DNA of 64,000 nucleotides from NCBI RefSeq assembly GCF_052030545.1, contig NZ_JBPDIH010000008.1:62001-126000 (forward strand), read 5' to 3'. The notes beneath the pieces were generated by a model. The model saw only the letters and a list, made by a program, of their open reading frames with translations. It was not told the origin of the DNA and ran no database searches. Below, one piece after another: positions 1 to 9,105 of this stretch (position 1 is its first letter; each line of letters opens with the position of its first letter). This DNA is from CANMXU01 sp052030545. GTDB lineage: Bacteria > Pseudomonadota > Gammaproteobacteria > Enterobacterales > Alteromonadaceae. The position numbers and the translations under genes are program-made.

Positions 1-256
1 TAAATTCTTTTATTTCACTAAATTGCTGTAATTCTTTTAAATTTGCGTACAAATAACGCAGCCCAAAACTGGTGTGAAAAAACCTTGCGTTTAGCGTAGC
101 CAGTACAATTTTTGGTGAGGTTTTATCTATGATATGCGTAGGCTCTGAATGCTGTTTTATCGGCGTAATGGTTTTTGAAGATGCATTAGCAGCATTACCT
201 ACAACTAATGGTATTGGCGAAGCGGCTATTTCGGGGGTGTTTTTTTGCTCGGTCAT
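1..256 (-). CDS. B12-binding radical SAM protein, N-terminal fragment
   Basis: The reverse strand from an ATG at 256 encodes about 85 residues and runs off the left edge, so only the N-terminus is visible. After a low-complexity leader of about 50 residues it reads KIVLATLNARFFHTSFGLRY, which resembles the opening strand and helix of the cobalamin-binding domain in B12-dependent radical SAM enzymes. The radical SAM cluster motif would lie outside the window. An AGGAAG ribosome binding site sits about 11 bases upstream (complement of 268-273) and supports this start. The substrate cannot be inferred from this fragment. Confidence 0.7.
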   Translation of the reverse strand, partial: MTEQKNTPEIAASPIPLVVGNAANASSKTITPIKQHSEPTHIIDKTSPKIVLATLNARFFHTSFGLRYLYANLKELQQFSEIKEF

Positions 257-305
257 ACTAAGTTTAACTTCCTGTGATCACGTACCGCTAATGCTAGAGC
301 ATCCG

Positions 306-311
306 ATTATA
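306..311 (-). promoter_or_regulatory. Candidate -10 box for the radical SAM gene
   Basis: On the minus strand these bases read TATAAT, a perfect sigma-70 -10 hexamer about 50 bases upstream of the ATG at 256. No good -35 box is seen at the usual spacing, so the call is tentative. Confidence 0.4.
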
Positions 312-399
312 CGGGCATTGCTTGAGTTATTCAGAAATTATTAAGAAATAGTCAGAAGTTTTTAAGCTTAAATCAAACAGATATGTAAGCTTTAAAGTG

Positions 400-429
400 G
401 TGATAGTGATAGTGATAGTGATAGTGATA
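400..429. repeat. GTGATA x5 tandem microsatellite
   Basis: Five perfect head-to-tail copies of the hexamer GTGATA lie in the non-coding spacer between the radical SAM gene and the MITE-like element. No function is apparent. Tracts of this kind vary in copy number by slippage. The rest of 257-501 shows nothing beyond the candidate -10 box. Confidence 0.9.
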
Positions 430-503
430 AAAATTTGAAGCTAAAACCGCTACAGGTACAAATAACGGTTTTAGCTTATGGAATGCGTTCCAGTTAATAA
501 GTT

Positions 504-767
504 ATACCAATTCCATTAAGTTATTTCCCACTCAGCGAGAATTAAAAGGCATAGAGACAAGGCATTGATTGAAGAGAATGGTTATTCCCTTGTCAAAATC
601 AATAACGATGTATATAAGCCTTTTAAACTCGCCCTTAGGAGCTTGTCATAAAAGCAATAACTGCACAAATTTGTTAGATATAGAATCACTATACCTGCAC
701 AAATTTTATTTATTATAGCTTCTCTGACATAGCTCTGAGGTGGGAATAAATTTAATGGAATTGGTAT
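504..767. mobile_element. MITE-like element with terminal inverted repeats
   Basis: The ends carry an exact 16-base inverted repeat: ATACCAATTCCATTAA at 504-519 and its reverse complement at 752-767. Similarity continues inward imperfectly (TTATTTCCCACTCAG against an inverted TTTATTCCCACCTCAG). The element is about 262 bp, has no transposase and no credible gene. If the ends are taken as TACC/GGTA (505-766), a TTA direct repeat flanks it (502-504 and 767-769), which could be a 3-bp target duplication. The right copy is also the stop codon of the neighbouring minus-strand gene. Its size, termini and lack of coding capacity suggest a non-autonomous element; its parent transposon is not visible here. 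Confidence 0.7.
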
Positions 768-1750
768 TATTGTAAGCAACACTTTTTATATTTTTTACCG
801 CTGCCACACGGGCAAGGATCATTACGACCGGCGCTAGGCAAGGAACTCACCGGTACGCTGTTTTCTATAATCGTATTCTCATCGTACAAAATATTTTCAA
901 ATAATCCGCCTTTGCCAGTTAATGCATCAAAGTCGTCAATATTTTCATTTTCAAAACTATCAATACCTTCGAAATTTTCTTCAGCCTCGTCTGCGGCAAT
1001 CCAAGTCTTTAAACTATCAACTAGATTAAAGTTTGTTTCGATTAAGCCAGACTCAATAAATCGAGAACCGTTCACCCTATCCCATGCTTGTACTTCACTT
1101 TGGGCAAAACGCTCTTCATCAAATACATTTTTATCGTCGACATCATTACTGCATAAACTAATAAATTGGCTTTTAAATTCATCAAGTTGATAAGCAATAC
1201 AATTATCAGCTAATACACTGATTAAAAAGCTGTTGTTCGCACTTGGCATTGCTAAAAAGACAGTTAACCAACGAGTAACGTGCTGAACTAATTCATTTCT
1301 TTCAAGGCTACCCGCTTCATACTGTGCAAATATTGCTTCCATAGCAGAACCTTTGCAATACATGGCTTGATGCCCATCAACAATGAAGTTAGACAAGGCT
1401 TGAGTATTATTATCCGCCAAATTATAAAACACAGTCGGTATTTGCTCGGTAAGTGCATCACCAAATATGGTATCTAAAGGCGTTAAGGGAGAATCGTTGC
1501 GCGAAAAGAACTGCAAACACTTTGCTAGCGCAGGCGTATATTTTAATTCTGCCAACAATAAGGTACCAAAAAATGCAATCGCCTCTTGTTCATGAGTTAA
1601 CGAGGTATCGTCTACAATAAATTGATCCATCAAACTTTCTAACGCCGGATAAAACTCAGACCAATTAAGCTTCGCCGCCTCGATGCCTTCGATGGTTAAT
1701 TCGTTGTCGCTGGTATTACTTATTGCCAATAAAATTTGTTCTACGTTCAT
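767..1750 (-). CDS. DUF1186 and SEC-C zinc-binding protein
   Basis: This 327-residue protein has a helical N-terminal two thirds resembling DUF1186 (acidic, leucine-rich, roughly residues 20-200) and a C-terminal SEC-C motif, RNDPCPCGSGKKYKKCC, near residue 310. SEC-C motifs bind zinc through a CxC and CC set and are found at the end of SecA and in many small uncharacterised proteins, where they are thought to mediate protein contacts. The stop codon TAA (complement of 767-769) coincides with the possible target duplication of the adjoining MITE-like element, so the insertion abuts the gene without shortening it. The specific function is unknown. The family call is firm for SEC-C and moderate for DUF1186. 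Confidence 0.8.
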   Translation of the reverse strand: MNVEQILLAISNTSDNELTIEGIEAAKLNWSEFYPALESLMDQFIVDDTSLTHEQEAIAFFGTLLLAELKYTPALAKCLQFFSRNDSPLTPLDTIFGDALTEQIPTVFYNLADNNTQALSNFIVDGHQAMYCKGSAMEAIFAQYEAGSLERNELVQHVTRWLTVFLAMPSANNSFLISVLADNCIAYQLDEFKSQFISLCSNDVDDKNVFDEERFAQSEVQAWDRVNGSRFIESGLIETNFNLVDSLKTWIAADEAEENFEGIDSFENENIDDFDALTGKGGLFENILYDENTIIENSVPVSSLPSAGRNDPCPCGSGKKYKKCCLQ

Positions 1751-1900
1751 GTAAACTTCCGCGGTAAATTATCAAATTGAGCGCCTATGCACCGTATTGT
1801 ATATTAACACTTATTAAATAAATGAAGTATGTGTTAATTATGCCAAAGCCCTTTCATTCTGTTAGAATAGCCGCCTTTTGATAAAGCCCCTTGAGACAAG

Positions 1901-3133
1901 ATGTCAGAATTTAAAGCATTTTCACTTTTACCCTCAATTATTGACCGCGTTAGTCTTAAAGGCTATACCCAGCCAACGCCTATTCAACAAGCCTGTATTC
2001 CAACGCTTATCGAAGGTAATGACCTGCTTGGTATTGCGCAAACAGGTACCGGAAAAACTGCTGCCTTTTCATTACCGATCATCAATAATTTTGGTCGAAA
2101 TAAAATTGCGATAAAAGCGAAAAGTACGCGCGCGCTTATACTCACGCCAACCAGAGAGCTTGCCTCGCAAATCGCGCAAAACATTGATGACTATGCACAA
2201 GGTCTAGGCCTAAAAACCAAAGTTGTTTATGGTGGTGTAGGAAGACAACCGCAAGTCGACGCGATTGCACTTGGTCTTGATATTTTAGTGGCTACCCCTG
2301 GCAGGTTATTAGATTTAATTGAAGCCGGCGATATCAACTTTAAGGCGTTAGAAGTATTTGTTTTAGACGAAGCCGATACCATGCTTGATATGGGCTTTTT
2401 CAAAGATGTGCAAAACATCATCGCTACATTGCCGAAAAAGCGCCAAACCCTGTTATTTTCAGCCACCATGCCTGCTCAAATAGAATTACTCGCCCGCGAT
2501 ATATTAACCGATCCTAAAAAGGTGGAAATTGCTGCCCCAAAAGTAACGATCGACTTGGTTAATCAAAGTGTTTATCAACTTGAAAAGTCGAACAAAGTGC
2601 CTTTGCTACTGAATATTTTGGGCAAAGCTGACTATGAAAAAGTGCTGATTTTTTGTAAAACAAAATATGGCGCTGACATTATAGTTAACGAACTAGAATC
2701 GGCATCTATCACTGCCGCCAGCCTTCACAGTGGCAAAACACAAGCGGTTAGAGAACAAGCACTGCAAAACTTTAAAGACGAAAATTTACGCGTATTAGTG
2801 GCAACAGATGTTGCTGCCCGAGGCATTGACGTTGATAACATTTCCTTGGTGATAAACTATAACCTTCCTGAAGATCCAAGAAATTATATTCACCGTATCG
2901 GCCGAACTGCTCGTGCCGGTAAAAGTGGCGTGGCTATTTCATTTGTCGTTGAAAATGATATTAGGCAGTTAACCATTATTGAAAATGGCATAGGACAAAC
3001 CATACCTGTAGTTACCGAGCAGCCATTTCACAAAGACTTGGATAAAACGCCCAAACAAACTCAAAAAAAGAACAAAGGCAAACCGACCAATAAAGCAAAG
3101 CCGAAAAACAGAGGCAGAAGTAAAAGAAGATAA
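1901..3133 (+). CDS. DEAD-box ATP-dependent RNA helicase, RhlE-like
   Basis: This 410-residue protein carries the full set of DEAD-box motifs: a Q motif with PTPIQ (residues 25-29), Walker A AQTGTGKT (46-53), PTRELA (83-88), ATPGRLLD (131-138), DEAD (156-159), SAT (187-189) and a C-terminal helicase domain with ARGID and HRIGRTARAG. The tail after about residue 370 is rich in lysine and arginine and low in complexity, typical of RNA-binding extensions of RhlE-type enzymes. Such helicases remodel RNA in ribosome assembly and mRNA decay, often in the cold. The gene stands alone and runs towards the tRNA-Ser/terminator module at 3150. Assignment to a particular paralogue is not certain. Confidence 0.9.
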   Translation: MSEFKAFSLLPSIIDRVSLKGYTQPTPIQQACIPTLIEGNDLLGIAQTGTGKTAAFSLPIINNFGRNKIAIKAKSTRALILTPTRELASQIAQNIDDYAQGLGLKTKVVYGGVGRQPQVDAIALGLDILVATPGRLLDLIEAGDINFKALEVFVLDEADTMLDMGFFKDVQNIIATLPKKRQTLLFSATMPAQIELLARDILTDPKKVEIAAPKVTIDLVNQSVYQLEKSNKVPLLLNILGKADYEKVLIFCKTKYGADIIVNELESASITAASLHSGKTQAVREQALQNFKDENLRVLVATDVAARGIDVDNISLVINYNLPEDPRNYIHRIGRTARAGKSGVAISFVVENDIRQLTIIENGIGQTIPVVTEQPFHKDLDKTPKQTQKKNKGKPTNKAKPKNRGRSKRR

Positions 3134-3149
3134 AGTCAGTTAAAGTACA

Positions 3150-3251
3150 AAGTTTTAAGTTTTAAGTTTTAAGTTTTAAGTTTTTAAAATCATAAAGTTA
3201 AAACGAAAAAACCGTTTAACCTTTCGATTAAACGGTTTTTTAATGTGGCGG
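3150..3251. repeat. Module copy A: AAGTTTT microsatellite, hairpin and tRNA-Ser 3' tail
   Basis: Five perfect AAGTTTT repeats (3150-3184) lead into ATCATAA, a hairpin (3209-3238, TTTC loop, U-tracts on both strands) and then TGGCGGT, the complement of the last bases of tRNA-Ser with its CCA end (from 3245). The same order of elements occurs at 9106, 9248 and 9394 next to the intact tRNA-Ser genes. This copy lies on the far side of the accessory cassette, so copies A and B bracket it as direct repeats. Only about 7 bases of tRNA match remain here. The hairpin probably also terminates the helicase transcript. The stretch 3252-3386 shows nothing I can support. Confidence 0.75.
3209..3238. terminator. 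Bidirectional terminator hairpin in module A
   Basis: AAACCGTTTAACC pairs with GATTAAACGGTTT around a TTTC loop with one mismatch, and is flanked by an A-tract and a T-tract. It can act for the helicase on the plus strand and as a tRNA-Ser-type terminator on the minus strand. Confidence 0.8.
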
Positions 3252-3386
3252 TAGAAATGGGACGAGTATGGGCACTGGTTTTACTCAATAAAATTACCGC
3301 TGAAGTAATTATAGGAACTAAAACACTCAATATTTGGGTTGACGAAAGTGTTACAGGAATAATCAACCCTTATTTTAATCAATATA

Positions 3387-6300
3387 CTATACAATGCTTT
3401 CTCTCATTAAATATCCAGATACTTCACCTTGTTCAATTAAATAATCCAGAATAACCAATGTATTTGACATTAGTTCAGGAGAACTGCGCACTTTACTTCT
3501 TTCTCTATACATAAACTTTCTCATGTATGCATTCAAATAATATAAAGTGTTATCATCTACATCTGATTTCGATGACTCATTTTTGATTTTTACAATTTTA
3601 GCTAGCCAGACAACCCCTTGAGACGCATATCTACCACCAATACCATTTAATAACATTGCAAATGAATACAATGTTGATGGAGCATTTGAAAGCTTGTCGG
3701 CCATTTCATTAAAGAAACGGGCATCTTTGTCTCTAAACGAGTTCCAGTTTTTTGCATCTTGCTTCCACCACGGTAGTGCAAACAAATAATTCTTTACTAC
3801 TTTTTCAAAACGATAATTTAAGCGATCAGATTGAGCTAATTGAATAACCTTAGGTTTAAATAAACCCCAGATCATCCAAAAATTTTCACATGAAGCCTGA
3901 CCATCTTGGCTTGAAATTATTTCCTCTAACAAATCTGCTGCCCCTTCAGATACATTAAAGTTATCTACAAACGGATTTAGAATTTCCGGAATATCAGAAG
4001 GTTGTACAGACAATATATAGATAGCAAACTTTTTGAGAAAATCATGTCTACTTTGATAATCATTGGAGTTATTTCTATCATCTCCCAGAATAGTATTCAC
4101 TGATGTATTTACTAACCATTTAAAAGAATCAAGTGCCCACTTTCTAGTGTCATTAGGTAGTAAATAAATAGCCACCGATTTAGTATGTAAGTCAAGTTTG
4201 GAATAGTCAGAATTACTAAGCTCTGCAATATTGTTTGCTTCAACAAAGTTTAAAATTTCTTCATTTTCTTCAAATAACCTTTGCCATATTCCAGAAATGT
4301 CAGGACGTGCAAATTTTTCCAGTTCAAAGCACTCTTTTCTTATAGTGCCTATAAGTGCAATGTAACGAGGGAATAAAGTTAAATACCCCCAAAAAATGGC
4401 TTGAACATCATCATCAAACTTATTCCATAATTGTACTATCGCCATAACAGAAAAAGCACTAAACCTTTGAGTCCCCATCAACGCTATAGTGTCAGTTCTT
4501 ATTAGCCCTGCAATGAGTATTAATTTGTAATAAGGTATATTTTCAGGGGCGATCTCGAATAGATCAGAGATGACAATAAAGCACCCATCCATCCCATCGC
4601 TTATTTGATATCGATAGTTATAATCGAAAAGCTGCTTCAGTTGGTCCTCGACTATACTTAGACAAAAATCCAAATCATCTTCACACAATTCAGAGTGATG
4701 ATATTTAATCAAGGCTGCTGATGCATATATATGTGTTGCACGGTTAAAATGTATAAAGTCTTCTGAAGGTGGATTTTCTTCGTCAGTTAATTTTACAAAA
4801 AGTTCTTTTAAGTCAGATAATGCATTTGTTGGGTTTGATTCATATTGCTCGTATTGTTTAAAGTCTTCGCTTTTGTCAAGTTTGCTTCTTGACCAATTTA
4901 TTAGTGGAAAAAAATTGAAATCCTGCTGCTGTTTTTCCTGATGCCTTTCAGACATATCTTTTAGATCAGGAGCCAACTCAGGTTTAAAGTTAATAGCAAC
5001 TTTATCTTCAACCCTCTCTGTAGTTATTTGCATTTTTCGCCTATCCATCCTAGCTAAACTCATACGCCATAATTTTGAGTTTTCTGAATCTTTCTCTTCT
5101 TCTAATTCATCATAATACCTATCAAGCAACGCCCATATCGCTTTTTGTCTACGTTGAACTTCAGTCTCTTCAACTACACCTTTCAGTCCAAATAATTGAT
5201 AATATAAACACAGGTTTTCTAGCGAATTTGTCCTATGCTCAGCATCACATGCTTTAACTCTTTCGTTGTGAAACATTCTCTCATGATGCATACCGCCAGT
5301 CATATTCTCTAGCATCTTTAATTGGCCTTTATGTTGGCTATCAAATACTAATCTTGAAGTATCACAATGAATGAAATCTTTAACTTCAAATAAAATTTTT
5401 GCAACATTAAATAGTTGATCTTTGTTTGCGAGAACAATACTGGATACAACGCCACATATTGCTGAGGAGTTAGTATTCTTCAGCATATATTTGAGCCAAG
5501 CTTCTAGGTTATCTCCCCCAAAATGCTCCGCATTTTCTAAAAAAAATTTTTCTAATGCCATCAATATTGATTTGATAAGGTTAGGTGTATTGCCTGCACC
5601 ACGATATGCCCCCCACAACTGTTGATCTAAAAAAATTTTAGTCGTCTTATCGCCTATGGTTAATTCATGCTTGTCAAACTTATCCTCACCATAGTGATTA
5701 ACTAAATTTAAAGTCACTTTATTTATAAAGCGCAAGATGAAGTCTACTGTTGCTCTTGGACTACAACGAAGCAACGTAAAAATTGGCGTTTGGAGTGCAC
5801 TGTCAGGGTGGTAGTTAAAATCGTAATCGTCTACAACCCCAAATATATGCTCTGCCTCTTTATGCGATCTAGAATAGGGATCTAATTGATGTTCTTTGAG
5901 CCAGCAAGCATTTGCAAGCTCCAATGTTTTATCAGGGAGAGCTTGTGCTATATGCAGACCATCTAGCTCATTCAATATTACTTTTGAAAGGTTTTCATAC
6001 GGAATTTTGGACTTTTCGTTTGAAGTACATACTTCATCAATTACAAAAACAAGCTCTGTTTTAATTTCACTTGATCCATAAGCAATAGTTTTAATTACCG
6101 AGTCAATAAATTTGCCTCTTCCAATATAGAAATCTTCAGATTCAAGCCATTTGTAATATTCAAGGCATAACAAACTAGCCTTACGGGTAGCTTCTCCTTG
6201 TTTTACTGAACCATTCCATTCACTTAATACAGGAATAAAAGTCTTTAAATTTTCTAAACCGATTTTTTCTTTTTTATCAAAAATAAAGTTTATAAAGGCA

Positions 6301-8114
6301 GGCCAGCCTGCACCTTTAGGCTTAGTAAAATATGCAATATCACTTTGCTTAAGGCCTAAAAGGTTAAGCATTGAATTATCAACTTCTTTACAAGCAATAC
6401 GCAAAATAAAATTAATGCGATGAAGTAACTCTAAACTATTTTGTAGAAGCTCGAATTCAAAATTATCAAAAAAAGTTGACGAATAGTCAGACAACAAAAT
6501 CGCCGTGATGATCTCATCCTTCCATATTGGCTGAATTGCACCGTCATCTATTGCATTTTCTATAAAAACTTTTATTTCTTTTTCATTTATAAATAGTTGC
6601 TCTGATATCCATAAGCGAAAGCTTCTTCTGATGGCAAGGGAATGACCTAGCGAGGTAAAAAACTCTATAGTAGACGCTCTGTTTTCAAATGAAATGCCTA
6701 TAAATTTTTCTAAAGCCCACTCTTCATATATATCGTGGCTAATAAAGAATGTTGTATCTTTGTTGCCTAGAACTTCATCCTTTAATAAAGCGTCAGCCGC
6801 CTCTATATCGTTACTATCTACGGGCAAATAAAATTTTCCAAATTTAGCCCGTTGTAAGGCAAGTTCACTAAAAACCTTTTCTCTTTTAGTCTCTCCAGCC
6901 TTAATTTTCTTATTCCATAAGTGTTTTTTAAATCCCGTAGAATCCAATGTCTGTTTTGTATCACCATCATAAAATTTAAGAAATGCACTTAGGTAAAAAG
7001 GCAATTGTAGCAGGCCACGCAACCTTGTATCACTTGGCACTTTAAATGAGTAGTCTCTTGCTAGTTCATCTAGCTCTTCTTCTGTTAACTCAGACACGTA
7101 AAGTTTATTAGGTACTACACCAAGTACATCTAGACAAAGATGGTTAAGATCATCGAAGTAATGATCTCTCGTTGTGAAAATGATCCTCCAACCGAATTCT
7201 ACAGCTAGGTCAATAAACTCTTTGATAGGCTCTTGATTATTTAAGTCCATCAATTTTTCAGCTGAATCAATAACTAAGACCTTTTCTTTGCAATCTCCAA
7301 AAAAGCTTAAAAAATCATTTATAGACCTACCTCTAGTAAGGTCATCTAACCGCTCTAGCTCAAATTCATTAGCCTTAAATGCAAAAATAGGCTGAGTATC
7401 ACTAGAATCTTGATAGAATTTTTTGATCTCAACGGTCTTACCTACACCACCTTTACCACACACTATTGAGACTTTGGCTGAAGACTCTTTTAACGAAGCT
7501 AAAACACCCTTTCTTTCAATAGATATCTCATGTCCGTTGAATAGAATACTTTGTTTAATACTTTTTAATATAGATTGTGTATGACGTTCCTGGATACATA
7601 TAAAATCAAGTAAAGAATTATCACCAATAAAAAAATATTTACTTAGAACCGCACAGTCCTGACAAACAAAAGGAGATTCGAAATAGCTGGCTGCTCGCCA
7701 CTCTAGTGTTATTCCTAATTGAATCGCTTTTGTTTCAATTTCTTGTTGGGCAACGGATTTTTGCGCTTTCATGGTTGGGTTATTTTTCTGGGGAAAAGCT
7801 TGCCCCCACTCTTGATTTGTATACAAAAGCAACTTTGTAAGTTTTGGGTAGTCACGCTTGGCTTTTTCTATGGTTTCAATTAGCTCTGCTTTGTTACTTG
7901 ACAAAGTAGTATCGTAAAACTTAGATTGAAAACCTAAACAATGACCGTCAAAATCAACAGGGTTAGTTTCTATAGCAGACTGATTTTTATACCTAAAGAC
8001 ACCGTATGGTTGGTTAGTTTCTTTACAAAATAATAAATAGCATAACCATTCGAAATGGAACTGCGGATTTTCCGAAAATTTAGCTTTGAATATATCCCAG
8101 TTTGGTTTAATCAT
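3387..8114 (-). CDS. Avs-like STAND NTPase with N-terminal nuclease-like domain
   Basis: This giant protein of 1575 residues has three visible parts. Residues 1-140 look like a restriction-endonuclease-type fold: FEWL at 21-24, then E49, D54 and GFQSK (61-65), matching the acidic-to-QxK order of PD-(D/E)xK/Mrr-like enzymes. A CxxC (151, 154) follows in the linker. Residues 215-450 form a STAND-type P-loop NTPase: GKGGVGKT (220-227), Walker B with VLVIDSAEK (D283), and the sensor-like IIFTTRD (311-317). The remaining 1100 or so residues are helical without an obvious named domain, as expected of a target-sensing C-terminal array. Nuclease-STAND-helical sensor is the architecture of Avs antiphage proteins, which bind phage proteins, oligomerise and switch on the nuclease. 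The ATG has an AGGGATG upstream. It follows the NERD gene by 70 bases, probably one transcript. The Avs subtype is not determined. Confidence 0.8.
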   Translation of the reverse strand: MIKPNWDIFKAKFSENPQFHFEWLCYLLFCKETNQPYGVFRYKNQSAIETNPVDFDGHCLGFQSKFYDTTLSSNKAELIETIEKAKRDYPKLTKLLLYTNQEWGQAFPQKNNPTMKAQKSVAQQEIETKAIQLGITLEWRAASYFESPFVCQDCAVLSKYFFIGDNSLLDFICIQERHTQSILKSIKQSILFNGHEISIERKGVLASLKESSAKVSIVCGKGGVGKTVEIKKFYQDSSDTQPIFAFKANEFELERLDDLTRGRSINDFLSFFGDCKEKVLVIDSAEKLMDLNNQEPIKEFIDLAVEFGWRIIFTTRDHYFDDLNHLCLDVLGVVPNKLYVSELTEEELDELARDYSFKVPSDTRLRGLLQLPFYLSAFLKFYDGDTKQTLDSTGFKKHLWNKKIKAGETKREKVFSELALQRAKFGKFYLPVDSNDIEAADALLKDEVLGNKDTTFFISHDIYEEWALEKFIGISFENRASTIEFFTSLGHSLAIRRSFRLWISEQLFINEKEIKVFIENAIDDGAIQPIWKDEIITAILLSDYSSTFFDNFEFELLQNSLELLHRINFILRIACKEVDNSMLNLLGLKQSDIAYFTKPKGAGWPAFINFIFDKKEKIGLENLKTFIPVLSEWNGSVKQGEATRKASLLCLEYYKWLESEDFYIGRGKFIDSVIKTIAYGSSEIKTELVFVIDEVCTSNEKSKIPYENLSKVILNELDGLHIAQALPDKTLELANACWLKEHQLDPYSRSHKEAEHIFGVVDDYDFNYHPDSALQTPIFTLLRCSPRATVDFILRFINKVTLNLVNHYGEDKFDKHELTIGDKTTKIFLDQQLWGAYRGAGNTPNLIKSILMALEKFFLENAEHFGGDNLEAWLKYMLKNTNSSAICGVVSSIVLANKDQLFNVAKILFEVKDFIHCDTSRLVFDSQHKGQLKMLENMTGGMHHERMFHNERVKACDAEHRTNSLENLCLYYQLFGLKGVVEETEVQRRQKAIWALLDRYYDELEEEKDSENSKLWRMSLARMDRRKMQITTERVEDKVAINFKPELAPDLKDMSERHQEKQQQDFNFFPLINWSRSKLDKSEDFKQYEQYESNPTNALSDLKELFVKLTDEENPPSEDFIHFNRATHIYASAALIKYHHSELCEDDLDFCLSIVEDQLKQLFDYNYRYQISDGMDGCFIVISDLFEIAPENIPYYKLILIAGLIRTDTIALMGTQRFSAFSVMAIVQLWNKFDDDVQAIFWGYLTLFPRYIALIGTIRKECFELEKFARPDISGIWQRLFEENEEILNFVEANNIAELSNSDYSKLDLHTKSVAIYLLPNDTRKWALDSFKWLVNTSVNTILGDDRNNSNDYQSRHDFLKKFAIYILSVQPSDIPEILNPFVDNFNVSEGAADLLEEIISSQDGQASCENFWMIWGLFKPKVIQLAQSDRLNYRFEKVVKNYLFALPWWKQDAKNWNSFRDKDARFFNEMADKLSNAPSTLYSFAMLLNGIGGRYASQGVVWLAKIVKIKNESSKSDVDDNTLYYLNAYMRKFMYRERSKVRSSPELMSNTLVILDYLIEQGEVSGYLMRESIV

Positions 8115-8184
8115 TTAACATCCCTAGAGATTAAGAACTTTATTAAAATTGTGCATTTTCTTTGGTCCGAAAATACTAAACTAA

Positions 8185-8982
8185 TTACTTTTTAACATTC
8201 CTGCACTTTGGAAATGTAGTACACCCCCAAAAACTATTACCTGCATTTTTACCTTTGGTGGCTTTACGTAATACCATTTCAGCACCGCACTTTGAGCAAG
8301 ATTTAATATCAGATTTTTCTTCTATAATTTCTCGTACATGCATAACGTGTTTTCGGTTAGTTTTAAAACCTCGCTCTAACCTGCCACTTTCAATCTGTTC
8401 AATAACACCAGCGACTTCTTGTTCATTAAACACAATGTGCTTTTTACTTTTAATATATTCAATACCACCACGAGCAAACCTTACGTTTTCGGGCATTTTT
8501 GTTTTAAAAGTACTGTCACCAATAAAGATAATGACTGAGAAGATGCAATGATTCTTTGCGTTACTCCCTGTTAAGAGTAGATCTTCTAACGTTTTGACAT
8601 GCTTATAATTTTGGTGCAGCGGATTCTGAAATTTTGATTTGTACTTAAAGATTTGCTGCGTCCATTGCTTTTGGTGTTCACTACCAAAGATCCACCCTTT
8701 CATATTTTTGGTTTCTACGACAAAAACACCATATTTTGATACAACTATATGGTCAATCTGAGTGGTGCTGTGTTCTTTATTATCGAGAACGGTTGGTAAC
8801 GTGACGTTTTTGATCAGGTGATATTCATTTTTGTCTAAAAAAAACTTAATCAGTAAGTTTACTTGCCACTCACCTAATACACCTTTGAACCATGCAGATT
8901 TGATAATGACAGCGATTATGATGATCGGGATTAAATACCAAGCAATACTCGTCATCATAATCAGGTAAGTTGAAAAATCCAT
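8185..8982 (-). CDS. Membrane-anchored NERD nuclease-like protein with C4 zinc finger
   Basis: This 265-residue protein opens with a membrane segment (about 8-29). A NERD domain follows (about 33-150): KGVLGEWQVN near 33-42, QIDHIVV with D77, then VVETKN with E90 and K92, giving the D...ExK order of PD-(D/E)xK nucleases. The C-terminus holds a topoisomerase-type zinc finger (CSKC, then WGCTTFPKC), which would bind single-stranded or damaged nucleic acid. It lies directly upstream of the STAND NTPase gene on the same strand with a 70-base gap and is likely its operon partner. An AAAGGAAG sequence precedes the ATG. NERD proteins are widespread and mostly uncharacterised; some sit in mobile elements and defence islands. 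A defence role here is inferred from context. Confidence 0.85.
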   Translation of the reverse strand: MDFSTYLIMMTSIAWYLIPIIIIAVIIKSAWFKGVLGEWQVNLLIKFFLDKNEYHLIKNVTLPTVLDNKEHSTTQIDHIVVSKYGVFVVETKNMKGWIFGSEHQKQWTQQIFKYKSKFQNPLHQNYKHVKTLEDLLLTGSNAKNHCIFSVIIFIGDSTFKTKMPENVRFARGGIEYIKSKKHIVFNEQEVAGVIEQIESGRLERGFKTNRKHVMHVREIIEEKSDIKSCSKCGAEMVLRKATKGKNAGNSFWGCTTFPKCRNVKK

Positions 8983-9105
8983 TTACTGCATACTTCCTTT
9001 ATACACCAAAATCAGTATTTATTCTTTAGTTTCCAGTTACTTTCATCATAATGGCTCTAACGAGTTAAGTCACTAAATAAAACATACGTCCAAACTAAAA
9101 TAGTT

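Noticed and set aside
582..782. A 66-codon minus-strand frame within the MITE-like element
   Set aside because: It is made mostly of inverted-repeat sequence and has no homology or ribosome binding site; it is too short for a transposase.
3245..3262. Module A tail as an additional full tRNA pseudogene
   Set aside because: Only about seven bases match the tRNA-Ser end before the sequence diverges; it is listed only as part of the repeat module.
3245..3454. A 69-codon plus-strand reading frame beside module A
   Set aside because: It has no family resemblance, starts inside the tRNA-like tail and overlaps the end of the STAND gene on the other strand. It could be decayed element DNA but cannot be supported as a gene.
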